A DNA stretch of 64,000 nucleotides from positions 11,417,501-11,481,500 of the forward strand of contig NC_088310.1 in assembly GCF_910592395.1 (NCBI RefSeq), written 5' to 3'. The notes beneath the pieces are model-generated. The model was given only the letters and a program-made list of their open reading frames with translations. It was not told where the DNA came from and searched no databases. The position numbers and the translations under genes were made by a program. Origin of the DNA: Lineus longissimus. Lineage: Eukaryota > Nemertea > Pilidiophora > Heteronemertea > Lineidae. Numbering within the stretch: position 1 is the first letter of the stretch; every line of letters starts with the position of its first letter. Below are positions 38,495 to 48,810 of this stretch, one piece after another.

Positions 38495-41400
38495 TTAATC
38501 ATCTTCCCCTTCTGCCTCTGGCTCAACTATACTAGTATCAATCTGTTCAATCCATTTTTCCAGTTCACTGTTTTCTTCAATTTCAACTTCAACTTCAGCC
38601 TCATAAGCATTGGCATCGTCCACCATTTCATCCAGCTCCACCACAGAAAATACATCTCCTAACCTGAGGGAAGTTGTTTTGAGTGTCTGAGAATATGACT
38701 GGAAGTCTGGAATGATAGGGACAATACTAACCACAGGACTGCTGTAATAAGGAGAACTCCCGCTCTACAGACACAATCTTTGAAGATATCAAACTCATTT
38801 TTCCTTGCATCAACTTGCAATGCGATTTGGAGGCCACTCGTGCTAATGATTCGGTTAAGTGATTGTGCCTCTCACAGAAAACCTTAGCAACATTCAGGAT
38901 TTCTTTACTGACTAACGAGATTTCTTCTTCCGCCCTCTCCTTCAGGCACAGTGTTTCCTTCGCATGACGATATCCTCGGGCATCAGGCTCTATTAAGAAC
39001 TCACAACTGACGGCTTTTTCGAAGGTTAGAGTCGAATCAAACTTCTTGGTTAGATCATCCAAATACTTTCTGATCTGCGCATTTGTCCTTGCTATGCTTC
39101 GTTGCAACTTGATTGCAACTGCCTGGCCATCTTAAAAAAGAGAAAATTAGCAAGGATCAGCATATCAGTATCATTTTACAGAAGTAACATCCCTTTATGG
39201 AACTTTGGCAGTATTTCCGAGTCCACTAACAGTCACACATCCGCCATCGTATGGTGTCTTATTTGCCCTGGCACTCAGTTACAAAGGACCATGTTTCTCA
39301 GTCTCATCTGACGAACAGCTAGGAGAGTAAGAAATTTTGGTTCCTAGAACCTAGAACCTAGAACCCCCAACAATACATCAGAAGAGAAAGTTGATTGGTG
39401 AGGACCACTGGCCCTGTGCTATGCAGCACATGAATAATGATATAAGTGTAGAGAAGTTGGCGGTTTGAGTGGAAAAAAGTCGCAGCGTTTCTTGATGTCA
39501 GAAACTGCTGAGCTGATAAGAACACTACTTCTACTCCAGCACTATGCACATGTAAAACATTGTGCCTATTGCGTGGTAGCCAGCAATGTTAACCACCAGG
39601 CTCCTCTAAGGACAACAATGATGATCAATTGTTTTAATGTATTTTTGTTTTTACCCAAGCTGTAAATGAAGTCTTTATAAATAGTAGATTGACACCTTTC
39701 TTGTTGAAAGGAGTAGCTAATCCATAGAAGATTGAGGGGGGGAATCACAAATACCACTGTATTCATTGGCTGCCGGTGTTGTAAGAGCCTGATTGACCCA
39801 AATGAAATGTATGTTCCTGCATACTTCTTCTTTGTTTCAAGGAGAATTTTCCTTTCACTACAATGCTTATGAAGTAGGTGTAGAGTCTTCTCTTTCCCGG
39901 ACAGAGCTGAAACAAAAAAGGAGACATGCATTTTTTTGACATACATGTACATGTACATGAAAGTCAGTTCACCAGTCGTTGGCTTGCTTGTTTTGACATT
40001 TATTTGATATCATTGTCAACACAGCTATCTGGTTAAGAAGGTTTGGACTTGAGCCTTCCAATGACTTGCCCCATTTGGGAAATATGCCCAGGTTCGGAAA
40101 ATTTAAATTACATCAAAGTTTCTCCTATACACTGTACAATGTTTCATTAGTTTTCATTTTGGCAAAATACACTCACGCATAGCAATATACATACCCTGGT
40201 TTGTTGAAAGCCGATTAGCCTCCCTCAAGCTATGGTCTCGTACATCAGTGATAGACACTGAAATATAAAAGAAGTGCATATTCAACTGAAATACTTTAGA
40301 ACATCATCTTCACTGACTTCAGGTTACCATCAGGCCCGCCCTCTTTGAACCTTCACACAACCAGCCAGTGAGACTACAACCCATAATTCAATAGTGTTGG
40401 ATGAATTTCAACAGTCAACTCAGAAAAGCTGGTTGATCATAGTTGATGTGCAAGATGAGGAGGTCAACAGAGGGTAAAATGAACATTTATACATTATGAT
40501 GTTGGGAATAATGAAAGCAAGCTAATGCATGGTGAACGACCTCTGATACTGCTCTACATGTCTATTATATCAGCTTCATAAGTGCAATGCATTGGCCAAT
40601 TCTTTTTGTAGAATAGCACAACTTAAGAAATAAGAAAGGTCAGATGTACCTTGCATAACTCTGAGTAGGGATGACAATTCCTCACCAGCAGCTGCCAACT
40701 GATCCTTAGCCCTGTCAATCTTTGTGCGAAGGAAAGTGCCTGCAAAAATTAGATATCATCTACATGAACCTGAAGTTTCCGGTTTATTAAACCCCCATCT
40801 GGGAAGGTAGAAAAGCAGGCCACCTCACAAACTCCCAATATGTGCCAAAAGCAGGACTTCCCAAAATGCAAAATATCCTTCATACCCAAGTTGAATGGTG
40901 CAAAACCCATCTGGTCCAATACTGTTGTGTGGATAGTAGTACATATACACAGTGTTATTCAAGTCTTTTGTGGAAAAGAAACAGACTTGAATGGATTTTT
41001 TTGGAAGACAACATGGTCGAAGGTCAGATCACAGCCAGTGTTGGGCATGACACATCTTTTACTCATAACAATAACATACATGTACAATCCTGGTAAAAAT
41101 TCACCAGAAATATGCTTTTTCTTTCTAAGGTGGGCACTTTTGTGACACACACAAACAGCTGAGGGCTTGTGAACCTATCAACACTTATATTTGATGGGAT
41201 AACATTTCTTACCAATTTTCAGCTGTTTCCTGTTTGCATAGTGTATGAGGGCATCAGTCAGCGTATCAATGCGATGGCTGGGTGTCATCTCTTTGGTAAT
41301 TTTTGAAAAGCTCCGGAGATAGGACCACAGTCTTTCTAGACTTTCACCATCTGTCAGACCAAAACCAGGGAGCCTTCGTGGGCTGTAACGCACCTTGAAA

Positions 41401-41999
41401 AGTAAAATATGAAGGATGGAAAAGGACTTGCCATGTTGATCAGTTTATTACTGGATATCTGGGGGTTTCAGTGGAGAGCAGAGAAATTATACACTTTGTC
41501 ATCATTTGTGCTTTTAATATAATGCTCCTAACACCAAGGTCTGCACCAGCGGGTGCTTCAATTGCGCTCGTGCCCTAGGCTTCTGCATTCACATGGTAAC
41601 CTTCCTCTTCGACGGAGCCTGGCGTCCTGATTGCTCACACAATTTACACCAAATTAGGGCGTTTAAAAAGCTGATGACTTAGATCAAGTGGATACAAATT
41701 GATTTCTTCCATATTGAAATGGTTTAAGGAAAAGATACCGAAAAACCCTACATGTAGCGTTCTCAAGAGAAATTTGAAATAATGAAAATGGGAAACTTAA
41801 TAGAACATCATGCTGTCAGATGAGGTCCAGTCAGAAAGCCAACTTGCTGTTTATGGTGGGAGGAACAGCAGGTGATTTGTGGTTGATGAGAGTAAAACTG
41901 AAAAAACATTCTTACCTGGCAATCCCACTTGTGTCCGTAGGCATGGAAAATGGGAATTGCCATTTTCACAGCATCAAGAGAAATATCACTGTGGTGTTT
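38495..41999 (-). pseudogene. 3' exons of a KDZ (Kyakuja-Dileera-Zisupton) transposase gene
   Basis: Minus-strand exons with GT-AG borders: 41916-41999 (IPIFHAYGHKWDCQ), 41213-41393 (GFGLTDGESLERLWSYL, then TKEMTPSHRIDTLTDAL), 40650-40739 (IDRAKDQLAAAGEELSSLL), 40195-40257, and about 39825-39906 (HLLHKHCSERKILLETKK). The first four junctions keep phase. A further exon near 38727-39121 carries IKLQRSIARTNAQIRK and is coiled-coil-like, then an acidic C-terminus at 38495-38734 (VVELDEMVDDANAYEAEVEV). The FHAYGHK-CQ and GFGLTDGE-ERLWSYL blocks are hallmarks of KDZ transposases. I could not find a phase-compatible junction between the 39825-39906 exon and the next, and the last two parts lie in different frames, suggesting decay. 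The N-terminal exons, including most of the catalytic core, are missing upstream, where virus-derived sequence begins. Confidence 0.75.
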
Positions 42000-42001
42000 C
42001 T

Positions 42002-42320
42002 GAAAAGATCATTACTCATAATAGATCTTGCTGATGGCATACATGGAGATGAGTGACAAATTCCCAACCCTTCCACAAAAGCATCAAATCCTATCAGTAT
42101 TTCAACCCACGAAGGGGTAACAAGTTTTTATATCGAGGTACATCAATTTTCAAACCTATGGAGAACTTTTTGACATCCTGAGAATCTAAGATGATTTCAA
42201 GTCAATTCATGGTTGTGTAATAACATTAACATGGAGGTATAAAAACGAAGCCTCGTCGGAAAGGCTCCAGCTGAACCACTACAAATTATGTATCAACCGG
42301 GAACTTCCTTCTGCAAATAA
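42002..42320. other. Junction between KDZ gene remnant and viral block
   Basis: About 300 bases with no recognisable coding sequence on either strand. The boundary where viral polymerase homology ends (about 42326) and the KDZ gene begins lies here. I saw no terminal inverted repeat. Confidence 0.4.
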
Positions 42321-42325
42321 ACCTG

Positions 42326-44555
42326 TTACATCTCTATTCCACGAATGCCTTTTTTGACAAACAGATATTGCTCCAGGTCTTCTATCAAGTCTATATGAAC
42401 TCTTGTCATTTTGAGCATGGCATCGAATGTCATGTGAGGGGCCGATATATATTTTACTGGATCTAATTGAAAATGTTTCATGGACATGGCACGAAATTTC
42501 TCAAAACAATCGGCTAGTAGTAAAACGTCTGTTTGGAGATAAACTACAAGATAATCACCAAGGGTCTTGCAGTTCATTGTTCGCCATACCTTTGTTGCAT
42601 GCTCGTAATCCTCCGATGAAATGGGTTGTTTTTTCAGCGAATCGAAAAATGCCTCGACCGGCGGAAGCTGCCTCTTTTGAAGTTTTGATGGTCTGTCCAG
42701 ATATTCGTAGCAAAAGACACCCTTGCGCAACAAAAGATCGTACATTTCACGCGATCCTTTCACGTATTCTGCTTCATCCCACTTTCCGGGTCTACAATAG
42801 TGCTAGTTTTGTTTTTCATCAATTCCACTAGATTTGCTAAAGACGAGGGCAAGAATTGAAAACTATTCAGGAAGACTAACGTTTGACGATATATGGCCAA
42901 GTAGTGCTCTGTGTTTTTAGGCAATATTCGAAACTTATTCGATTCTCCATCTTGTTTTGCCAATTCCTCTACAAAAAGGTGATTGTCATATCTCGTGGCA
43001 TTATGCGCCAAACAACTGATCTGTAATTCCCTTTCCGAAGCATAAGTCAAGTTGCAACGATTACAGAGCACGTATCGCATCCGATCCGCTTGCAAGTGAC
43101 AATGGTCGATGCACTTTTTCACGCCTATGGTGAATTCAATGCCACACATCTCGCAATGCTGCTGCGAGACAAACTTCTTCCAATCACGCGAAGACATATG
43201 TTCAAGACTGTCTTTTAAACAATGTAAATCGATAATGTGCGCTTCCTCGATCTGTTCATTGAGCCATTCGAGAAATTTCTTTACACAATCGGAGCCCACG
43301 TAGGTGAAGAGGGAAGAATTGTAATCGGGATTGACGCAGAGACGTTTTCCCGCTACCGCGATGGGCATATGGCGGCTTGAACCATCACTCAGAGTTGATT
43401 CGCATGGCGTAAGACAAGTTTCAAAATCATATATTATCAGGTGCCGTCTCGCGCACATGGCTTTGAAATTGTCGAATTTCATTTGGCCTTTCCTCGGAAA
43501 GGTGTACACTTGGCCCGTATCTAGACAACATCTTTCATGAGCACGTTTTTTACTCTTTGAGGAATAGCAGGTCAAACACGATCTGCAAACGAATTTTTTT
43601 CCCGCGGCGACCACTAGCCCCGTTGGCGATTAACCTACTCAGATTTGTGATCAGAAAAAAGTGATCTTGCCGGTACAACAAGTCAATATGTTTCTCTTCC
43701 GGAATCGATCCCCTGTTTGCTGAAAGATGCAGTACTTGCAACGGTACAGCATGACGTCCTGCTGTGCCAGCAACTTCATGACTCTCGTTCGAAAGCCAAC
43801 GAAAAACGTTAATGGGGAGGTTATTCCGTCGTTCGAAAGTGGAAATCTGACCAATGCTAGTTGGATAGGAAATATTACTCAAATCGAGCTTCGTACGTCT
43901 TTCCCATGAATTCATGTCAAATTGCCTGTCCGATCTGATGCGACCTCCTGCCAGGCGTTCTGAGTGGGCCGCGATACAGAACAAAAAACATTTATCGTCA
44001 TTTCCGTAATCAAAGTTCGTCTGAATACAAGCGCGTTTATTTCTCACCGCCGAGGGTAAAGAAAGGGTGTGGATGCGAAGTGCCACCCCTCAGGGGCTCA
44101 AACTGTGCCACCGTTAATCTCAACGCGTTCACATGTTCAAAAACCCAGCCCGAACCTTCGTGTAGATAGGACTCGCATTTCGAAATGATTTCTTGAAAAT
44201 CTGTCTGTAACAAGTCTTTTAATTGGCTCTTATAGAAAACTTGTTTTGTATTGGTGCAAAACCAGGGTTCCGATGTGCGTTTCTCATATTGTCCCTCGAT
44301 AATGGATCCATCATCTGCCACGACATCGACTTCTTTGCTGAATAGAACTTGAACCTCAAAGTGATACTTAAGAGCGTTCTTCGCGTCAGTTAGACTATCA
44401 AATTCCTGAGAAATGTGTTTATGAATAAGTCCGTTTGCCTCCCTGTGCAAAAACTTCAACAAATCATTTGCAACGTGTATATTTGTGTGTTCCCATTGCG
44501 TTCCCAGATTGCCTCGGAATGATTTTTTTAAACGAAATTCTGCTTCGAGCGCCAT
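42326..44555 (-). pseudogene. Family B DNA polymerase (adintovirus/Maverick type), frameshifted and truncated
   Basis: Four overlapping minus-strand frames cover one polymerase: 44555-44037 (N-terminal domain), 44086-43550 (DDKCFLFCIAAH, FERRNNLPINVF), 43614-42760 and 42763-42326. The third carries a zinc-knuckle CRSCLTCYSS, Exo I IYDFET, an inserted Cys/His domain (CEMCGIEF, CIDHCH, CNRCN) resembling endonuclease VII, and Exo II AHNATRYDNHLF. The fourth carries YLQTDVLLLADCFE (Exo III region) and ends after KKGIRG. The order matches the 3'-5' exonuclease half of protein-primed type B polymerases of adintoviruses and Mavericks. At least three frame changes disrupt it. The palm with motifs A, B and C never appears, so this is a non-functional half gene. 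It probably encoded the replicative enzyme of the parent virus. Confidence 0.85.
43055..43175 (-). other. Endonuclease VII-like Cys/His domain inside the polymerase exonuclease region
   Basis: Between Exo I and Exo II the frame contains CEMCGIEF, then CIDHCH and LCNRCN. The C-x2-C, D-H-C-H, C-x2-C spacing is that of the phage T4 endonuclease VII (HNH/ββα-metal) fold. An insertion of this kind is known in some viral and Maverick-type polymerases. The key Asp-His pair is present here. Confidence 0.6.
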
Positions 44556-44758
44556 TATCAGAGAGAGAAAGAGGTCCTAAAATAGACCTCGAAAATCACT
44601 AATTTTCAAGCCGTCCTGCCGCAAACGGGTATCGTCTCCGTCAACCTAGCACTTTAATTCCTTTTTGTGTTTGCAGATGGCATGGTGATCACTTCGGGCA
44701 ACTATTTCTGACTTAGTATGCAACAGACCTGCAAATAGGGCATTCGTTTTCGTGCAAT

Positions 44759-45055
44759 CTATACTATAATGCGCGTTGTGGCCGCTAAAAAGGAGGCGAT
44801 TTTTGTTTCAAAATTGGGCCTCGGAAGTGCATCGAATTCTTGCAACTTTTGGCTTCGTAGGTGTGGATCATGAGTAAGAGTGTCACTGAGGGTGTCATAC
44901 GTCGAATATATTGGTGGTTTTGGAATAAATAACAACTTTTCAGAGAGCACGTCGACTGGAGAGCTCCGCTCATTCTCAAAAGCATACACAAACTTCACGC
45001 ATATTCTCCCTGCCACATCAATATTAGCTTCCAGCACGTATGTAGTGCTATACAA
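44759..45055 (-). CDS. Hypothetical viral ORF upstream of the polymerase
   Basis: 98 codons, same strand as the polymerase and 200 bp upstream of it. I recognise no domain, membrane segment or signal peptide. Composition is ordinary (KFVYAFENE near residue 22, then a Pro-rich KPPIYSTYD), and it has coding character only by position in the viral block. A shadow of a decayed gene is possible. Confidence 0.3.
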   Translation of the reverse strand: MYSTTYVLEANIDVAGRICVKFVYAFENERSSPVDVLSEKLLFIPKPPIYSTYDTLSDTLTHDPHLRSQKLQEFDALPRPNFETKIASFLAATTRIIV

Positions 45056-45780
45056 CCTGGTCCATGGTGCAGGATATTAGCAGGGAGATTAATGATTAGC
45101 CTATTCTATTTTAGTTCTATTCGAGAAACACTGACCGGAGTGATAAGGCAAATTCTGCAGGGTGGCCTACCGGAACATGCAGTCAGGGTATCAATAAACA
45201 GTTATGCCAGGATGGACAAAATATGTACAGTGGCCAGCGCTTGCTCTTTGATTTATTCTTTACTGATTGATGTTGTCAGTTTGAATTGCGTTCTGCATCT
45301 CTCCATGCGCCTGGCTTTGGTCCGACAGTGGCATTGGGTACGGGAGTGGGTAGGTGATATGCCTAATATGTGATGCCCTTATTTGGAACAGGACCTGCTG
45401 TCACTGGTCTCAATGCATTGTGCAAAATAGCGTACTTTTGCAATCAATCTATTGGGGGTTGCATGTAGATAGCAGCAATAAGTCCCTAAATGCAGTTAAT
45501 TTCGTGTTTAACCTTTAATAAAACTTCAGTAACGTTAGAAATTTAATGTAGTTCAATCATCGTGCCCATTTAACTAATGTATATTACATTTCAACTTTGC
45601 CCGCTCCATGGGTATATGCTAGTGCTTTCAATAGATCTCCGTGGCAGCGCTCTGGTTTGCACCAACAGCCCAGAACTGCATGCGACAATTTGTGAATGTA
45701 ACGGAGAAGATTTCTCCGCCGTATGTAAGCTTACTCGTTATAAAACCTCAAAGAGCGTTCTCGGCTGGTATTTTCGTCAA

Positions 45781-46086
45781 TTATGTACGGATTCTGCCAT
45801 CCCTGATGGCTTGAAATAAGCGTTTCTGACATTTGTGTTGTTCTTCTGCAGTCATATTCGTATTATTCGTGCCACAGCGCAATATCTCCGAATCTCCCAG
45901 ATAATGCGTCAAATTTCGTCCGATGTACACGTGTCGACGAGATGCTAACAGCCACTCTTCCAGATTTCGAAAGCCCATATTACTTAAATTGAGCGAAGAG
46001 ATATTAATAACACGCCGCATGATGTTTGAATATAAAGCTTTGATGAAATCCGACGGATTTAGGCGTCTGGTGTGCAAAAAGGACAT
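45781..46086 (-). CDS. DUF4326-like small viral ORF
   Basis: 101 codons. RRVINIS near residue 24 and, after it, FRNLEEWLLASRRHVYIGRN match the RVVNV and NLKEW-(N)VYIGR signature I know from DUF4326 proteins, common in large DNA viruses, phages and mobile elements. The usual downstream WANPF block is not recognisable, so the second half is diverged or lost. The ATG overlaps the end of the preceding gene by about 28 bases in another frame, as expected in a compact viral genome. The biochemical role of DUF4326 is not established. Confidence 0.5.
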   Translation of the reverse strand: MSFLHTRRLNPSDFIKALYSNIMRRVINISSLNLSNMGFRNLEEWLLASRRHVYIGRNLTHYLGDSEILRCGTNNTNMTAEEQHKCQKRLFQAIRDGRIRT

Positions 46087-46523
46087 TCGATTGCTTCTTG
46101 TTGGTTCAAATGATCACCTACGAAATGCAATTTTCTCTGAACTTCACCGTAGGCTCTTAAAAGGTTTCGAAATTCACGCAATTTGAGTGAAATTCGGCGG
46201 CACTTGTCCAAGCTTTGTATTTCTAGCCTATTCCTTCTGGTGAAATTAACAAGCAGTCCTACTGCACGGAGCGAATAGTAATATTCTTCGTCTGAATGGT
46301 GTTGGCGCGAAAAAGCATATGTTAACTGTTCACTCATGCACAGCATCTCTTGGGCTTGTTCTGAAGTCAGATCGATGCGGTTTTCCGCGTTGAAGTTAAT
46401 AAGCGATATTTTTTGCAACCGTGCGTTGATGGGTGCTGATATGCGGAGGGTGACGCGAACACTCAACCGATACGTGTAAACGTTAATTTCTTCTCCCTCT
46501 GTGATAGAGCCCTGACGTTCCAT
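46059..46523 (-). CDS. Hypothetical viral ORF overlapping the DUF4326-like ORF
   Basis: 154 codons from an ATG shortly downstream of the penton-like gene. It is rich in Arg, Leu and Glu with helical character (SLRAVGLLVNF, ISLKLREFRNLLRAYGEV) and ends CPFCTPDA; the lone C-x2-C could be half a metal site. No family was recognised. Either the overlap with the next ORF is genuine, or a frameshift has split one longer protein in which this would be the N-terminal half. Confidence 0.45.
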   Translation of the reverse strand: MERQGSITEGEEINVYTYRLSVRVTLRISAPINARLQKISLINFNAENRIDLTSEQAQEMLCMSEQLTYAFSRQHHSDEEYYYSLRAVGLLVNFTRRNRLEIQSLDKCRRISLKLREFRNLLRAYGEVQRKLHFVGDHLNQQEAIECPFCTPDA

Positions 46524-46614
46524 CTGTCGCTTAAAAATGATTCTGTCCTGGGTTTTTTATGATTTGTGCTATTTACAAGGCCAACGGGTAATCTAGCTCT
46601 CGTCTGCCTTTCAT

Positions 46615-47691
46615 CTAGTGGCGCCGCTGGCGTCGAATGTGTAATGTCACAATGACTTTACCGAATTTAAAATCGATTAGATTTCCCATATCGTCGCAAA
46701 TGTTAATTTCTATGAATTGAAAAAACTTTGCATTCAGGGGTCTGTAGCGTATTCTTTCAAACGATTTGGAGAGATATTTGCCGTGATCTTCCGGGCGTGT
46801 GGGTATCGTTCGTAGCAAGGGGACAAAAACGTTTCCCACTTGTGTTGGCTTTACTAAATTCGAGTAAAAGAATAGTGCATACTTCGAGGACATCAAATCA
46901 CATTTTCGTTCCGCTACAACGCGATAAAAACGCCTCGACAGAGGGGGTAAATTCACGGCTGCCTGATCTCCTTGTAAACTAGACGTATCATCATCATCAT
47001 CATCATCATCCATACTTTCGTCTGACCTGCCAAAATCATCGCTTGTAAAAGTGCGATCGGTGTTACCTCCTTCGGAACTTTTTTTGCCCACAAGAGGGCC
47101 CGCCGTCACTGGGTTTCCTTGGCCGAATGTTCCCCCAATACTGTCTTTGCCAACAGTGTGTACTGGTGTCGTTTTCTTAGCCTCAGAATTACTCTTGGGT
47201 ATAATAATTTTTCCATCGACGTGAAAATATTTCGCCTTCGCAAAACCGAGCACTTCTGCTAAGTAAGTGTCCATCAAAATGGCTTCGCCGTGTCTCAGTT
47301 TTATGGCTACGTGTTGGCCCCGCGTGAGAAGAAAATCACCGCTCCACTGAACTGGTTTCTGTCTATTTAGCGCCGTTATCAAATCTTCAATTGACGAGAC
47401 CCATTTTTCGCTCTGCGCGCAGGCATCAAGCAATACGGGCACTTTGTCGGGTTCGTTTAAATCTGCCAGCGCTATCTGGTAAGTAAACCTCTTAACGTTG
47501 ATCTCGCTCGACCAAGAATGTGCGTAGTAGACCTCCGCGATGCCACATTCGTATGCAAAAGACGACATCGTGAAATCGAGCGGCTTCGCCAAAGGAATCC
47601 TAAAATTCGAACTAGTGTTGGGCCGACTTCCCCTTTGTACGGGCGTATTTGAGGGGCACACGATATACGTATCTTGTTCCTGCTCCTCCAT
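46615..47691 (-). CDS. Penton-like minor capsid protein (adintovirus/Maverick type)
   Basis: 358 codons, uninterrupted. The N-terminal region (SNTPVQRGSRPNTSSNF, IPLAKPLDF, YECGIAEVYYAHSW) and C-terminal region (FYSNLVKPTQVGNVFVPLLR, FERIRYRPL, INICDDMGNLIDFKFGKVIV, LHIRR) match the layout of capsid proteins annotated as penton in adintoviruses and Maverick-like elements. These typically start with a stretch on the target face (AEIQ/AEVYY-HSW) and end with a DD-G...F-GK-V-LHFR strand pair. A low-complexity linker with eight Asp in a row (from a CAT trinucleotide run at 46989-47012) separates the halves. The intact frame contrasts with the broken polymerase. The product would form capsid vertices; the identification is from recalled family features. 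Confidence 0.65.
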   Translation of the reverse strand: MEEQEQDTYIVCPSNTPVQRGSRPNTSSNFRIPLAKPLDFTMSSFAYECGIAEVYYAHSWSSEINVKRFTYQIALADLNEPDKVPVLLDACAQSEKWVSSIEDLITALNRQKPVQWSGDFLLTRGQHVAIKLRHGEAILMDTYLAEVLGFAKAKYFHVDGKIIIPKSNSEAKKTTPVHTVGKDSIGGTFGQGNPVTAGPLVGKKSSEGGNTDRTFTSDDFGRSDESMDDDDDDDDTSSLQGDQAAVNLPPLSRRFYRVVAERKCDLMSSKYALFFYSNLVKPTQVGNVFVPLLRTIPTRPEDHGKYLSKSFERIRYRPLNAKFFQFIEINICDDMGNLIDFKFGKVIVTLHIRRQRRH

Positions 47692-47762
47692 TTGGTCACG
47701 ATTAAAGTAAGCTATCCTTGAAATATTCTTAGTAAATGGTAGGCGTCTAGCTATTGTCTCAG

Positions 47763-48119
47763 TTAGATTTTGACGTAGTTAGACCCTTCCTCTGGCACGA
47801 AACAGAATATATCTTGCATGGCGCGATAGGCGACAAGATCTATTTGTAAACCCGAACGAAGGATAGAGTAACTCTTCTCTTGTGTTTTCTTTCTTTCATC
47901 AGGAGATGTGTTCTTTCTTATCAATTGTTTGCTTACTAATGATTGCAACGAAAACAATAAAAGATCAGGGAGTGCAAAAGCTCTTTGCATCGTCTTCCAA
48001 CAGGGACAGTCGACTCTACATAGGGGGCAGAGATTCCCAAAATGACAGACACGTTCTAATACATCTTTGATCGAAGTCAAGGCAAAATCAGGACATCGGC
48101 AACTCTTACACGGCTCCAC
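47763..48119 (-). CDS. Cys-rich hypothetical viral ORF
   Basis: 118 codons opening with a Cys-dense segment (CKSCRCPDF, then CHFGNLCPLCRVDCPCW) that could bind zinc, followed by a Lys/Ser-rich tail. There is no ATG at the 5' end of the open frame (GTG, with a stop just upstream), so the start is missing, spliced or decayed. It lies between the penton-like gene and the dUTPase on the same strand. Function unknown. Confidence 0.4.
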   Translation of the reverse strand: MEPCKSCRCPDFALTSIKDVLERVCHFGNLCPLCRVDCPCWKTMQRAFALPDLLLFSLQSLVSKQLIRKNTSPDERKKTQEKSYSILRSGLQIDLVAYRAMQDIFCFVPEEGSNYVKI

Positions 48120-48249
48120 CCCAAATCATGGGGCTTCTTTTTCAAAACATCAGAGGAGAATTGTGCTCTCATAGTGACAACAACACAACTGTACTTTGAG
48201 CGTTACATTTGGATGGTCCGTTTTTATCACAAGCTCATTTCACGGCTTC

Positions 48250-48720
48250 TTAATTTCTCGTAGAATAGCCGCCAGTTGATCCAAAACCGCCTTGGCCGCG
48301 CTGGGTTGAGGGCAATTCATCTTTGGATTCTCGAATACGTGGTATAAGGGCTCTTTCGCAAATAAGTTGGGCCACACGATCGCCGTGTCGAATACGAAAT
48401 TCGTTTTTCTGATGATGATTGAATAGCAAAATACCCAAATTGCCTCTAAAATCGGAATCGATTACACCTGCGCCTACGGCTATCATATAGTTTAAGGCTA
48501 GACCTGAGCGAGGCGCGTTTCGACCATAACACGCTCTCGGAAGAACGAGTTGTAAATCTGTGCGGACAAGTTGCGAGCAACCGGCCAAAATCGTGTAGTC
48601 ATGGGCGCTAGCCAGGTCAAAACCCACTGAATGTGCCGTCGCCCTTTCCGGAGCAGAAGCTAAGTCACTAAATTTGTGAAAAATGAGTGTTTCAACTTCA
48701 TCATCATAATTTGTTTTCAT
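48250..48720 (-). CDS. dut: dUTPase (deoxyuridine 5'-triphosphate nucleotidohydrolase), intronless
   Basis: 156 codons from the ATG of MKTNYDDEVE; an upstream in-frame extension to 48810 is open but non-conserved. All five trimeric-dUTPase motifs are visible in order: AHSVGFDLASAHD (I), APRSGLAL (II), GAGVIDSDFRGNLG with the catalytic Asp (III), GDRVAQLI (IV) and RGQGGFGSTG (V). The enzyme converts dUTP to dUMP and pyrophosphate, keeping uracil out of DNA. It sits at the head of the virus-derived block on the same strand, without introns, so a viral origin is likely. A processed copy of a host gene is the alternative. No frameshift or missing catalytic residue was seen. Confidence 0.92.
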   Translation of the reverse strand: MKTNYDDEVETLIFHKFSDLASAPERATAHSVGFDLASAHDYTILAGCSQLVRTDLQLVLPRACYGRNAPRSGLALNYMIAVGAGVIDSDFRGNLGILLFNHHQKNEFRIRHGDRVAQLICERALIPRIRESKDELPSTQRGQGGFGSTGGYSTRN

Positions 48721-48810
48721 CCACAATCTTTGGTCTATAGAATAAAAGTTGGTCGTCTGATATGATGACGAAATGCGCACTAACAAAATCAGTCGTATTG
48801 AAAGCAACAA

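Noticed and set aside
40840-41150. Plus- and minus-strand ORFs of 60-100 codons
   Set aside because: They lie in an intron of the KDZ gene, have no motifs and conflict with each other.
42427-44086. Plus-strand ORFs opposite the polymerase
   Set aside because: Shadows of the minus-strand polymerase reading, without motifs.
46728-46982. Plus-strand ORF opposite the penton-like gene
   Set aside because: Shadow frame of a longer, family-matching minus-strand ORF.
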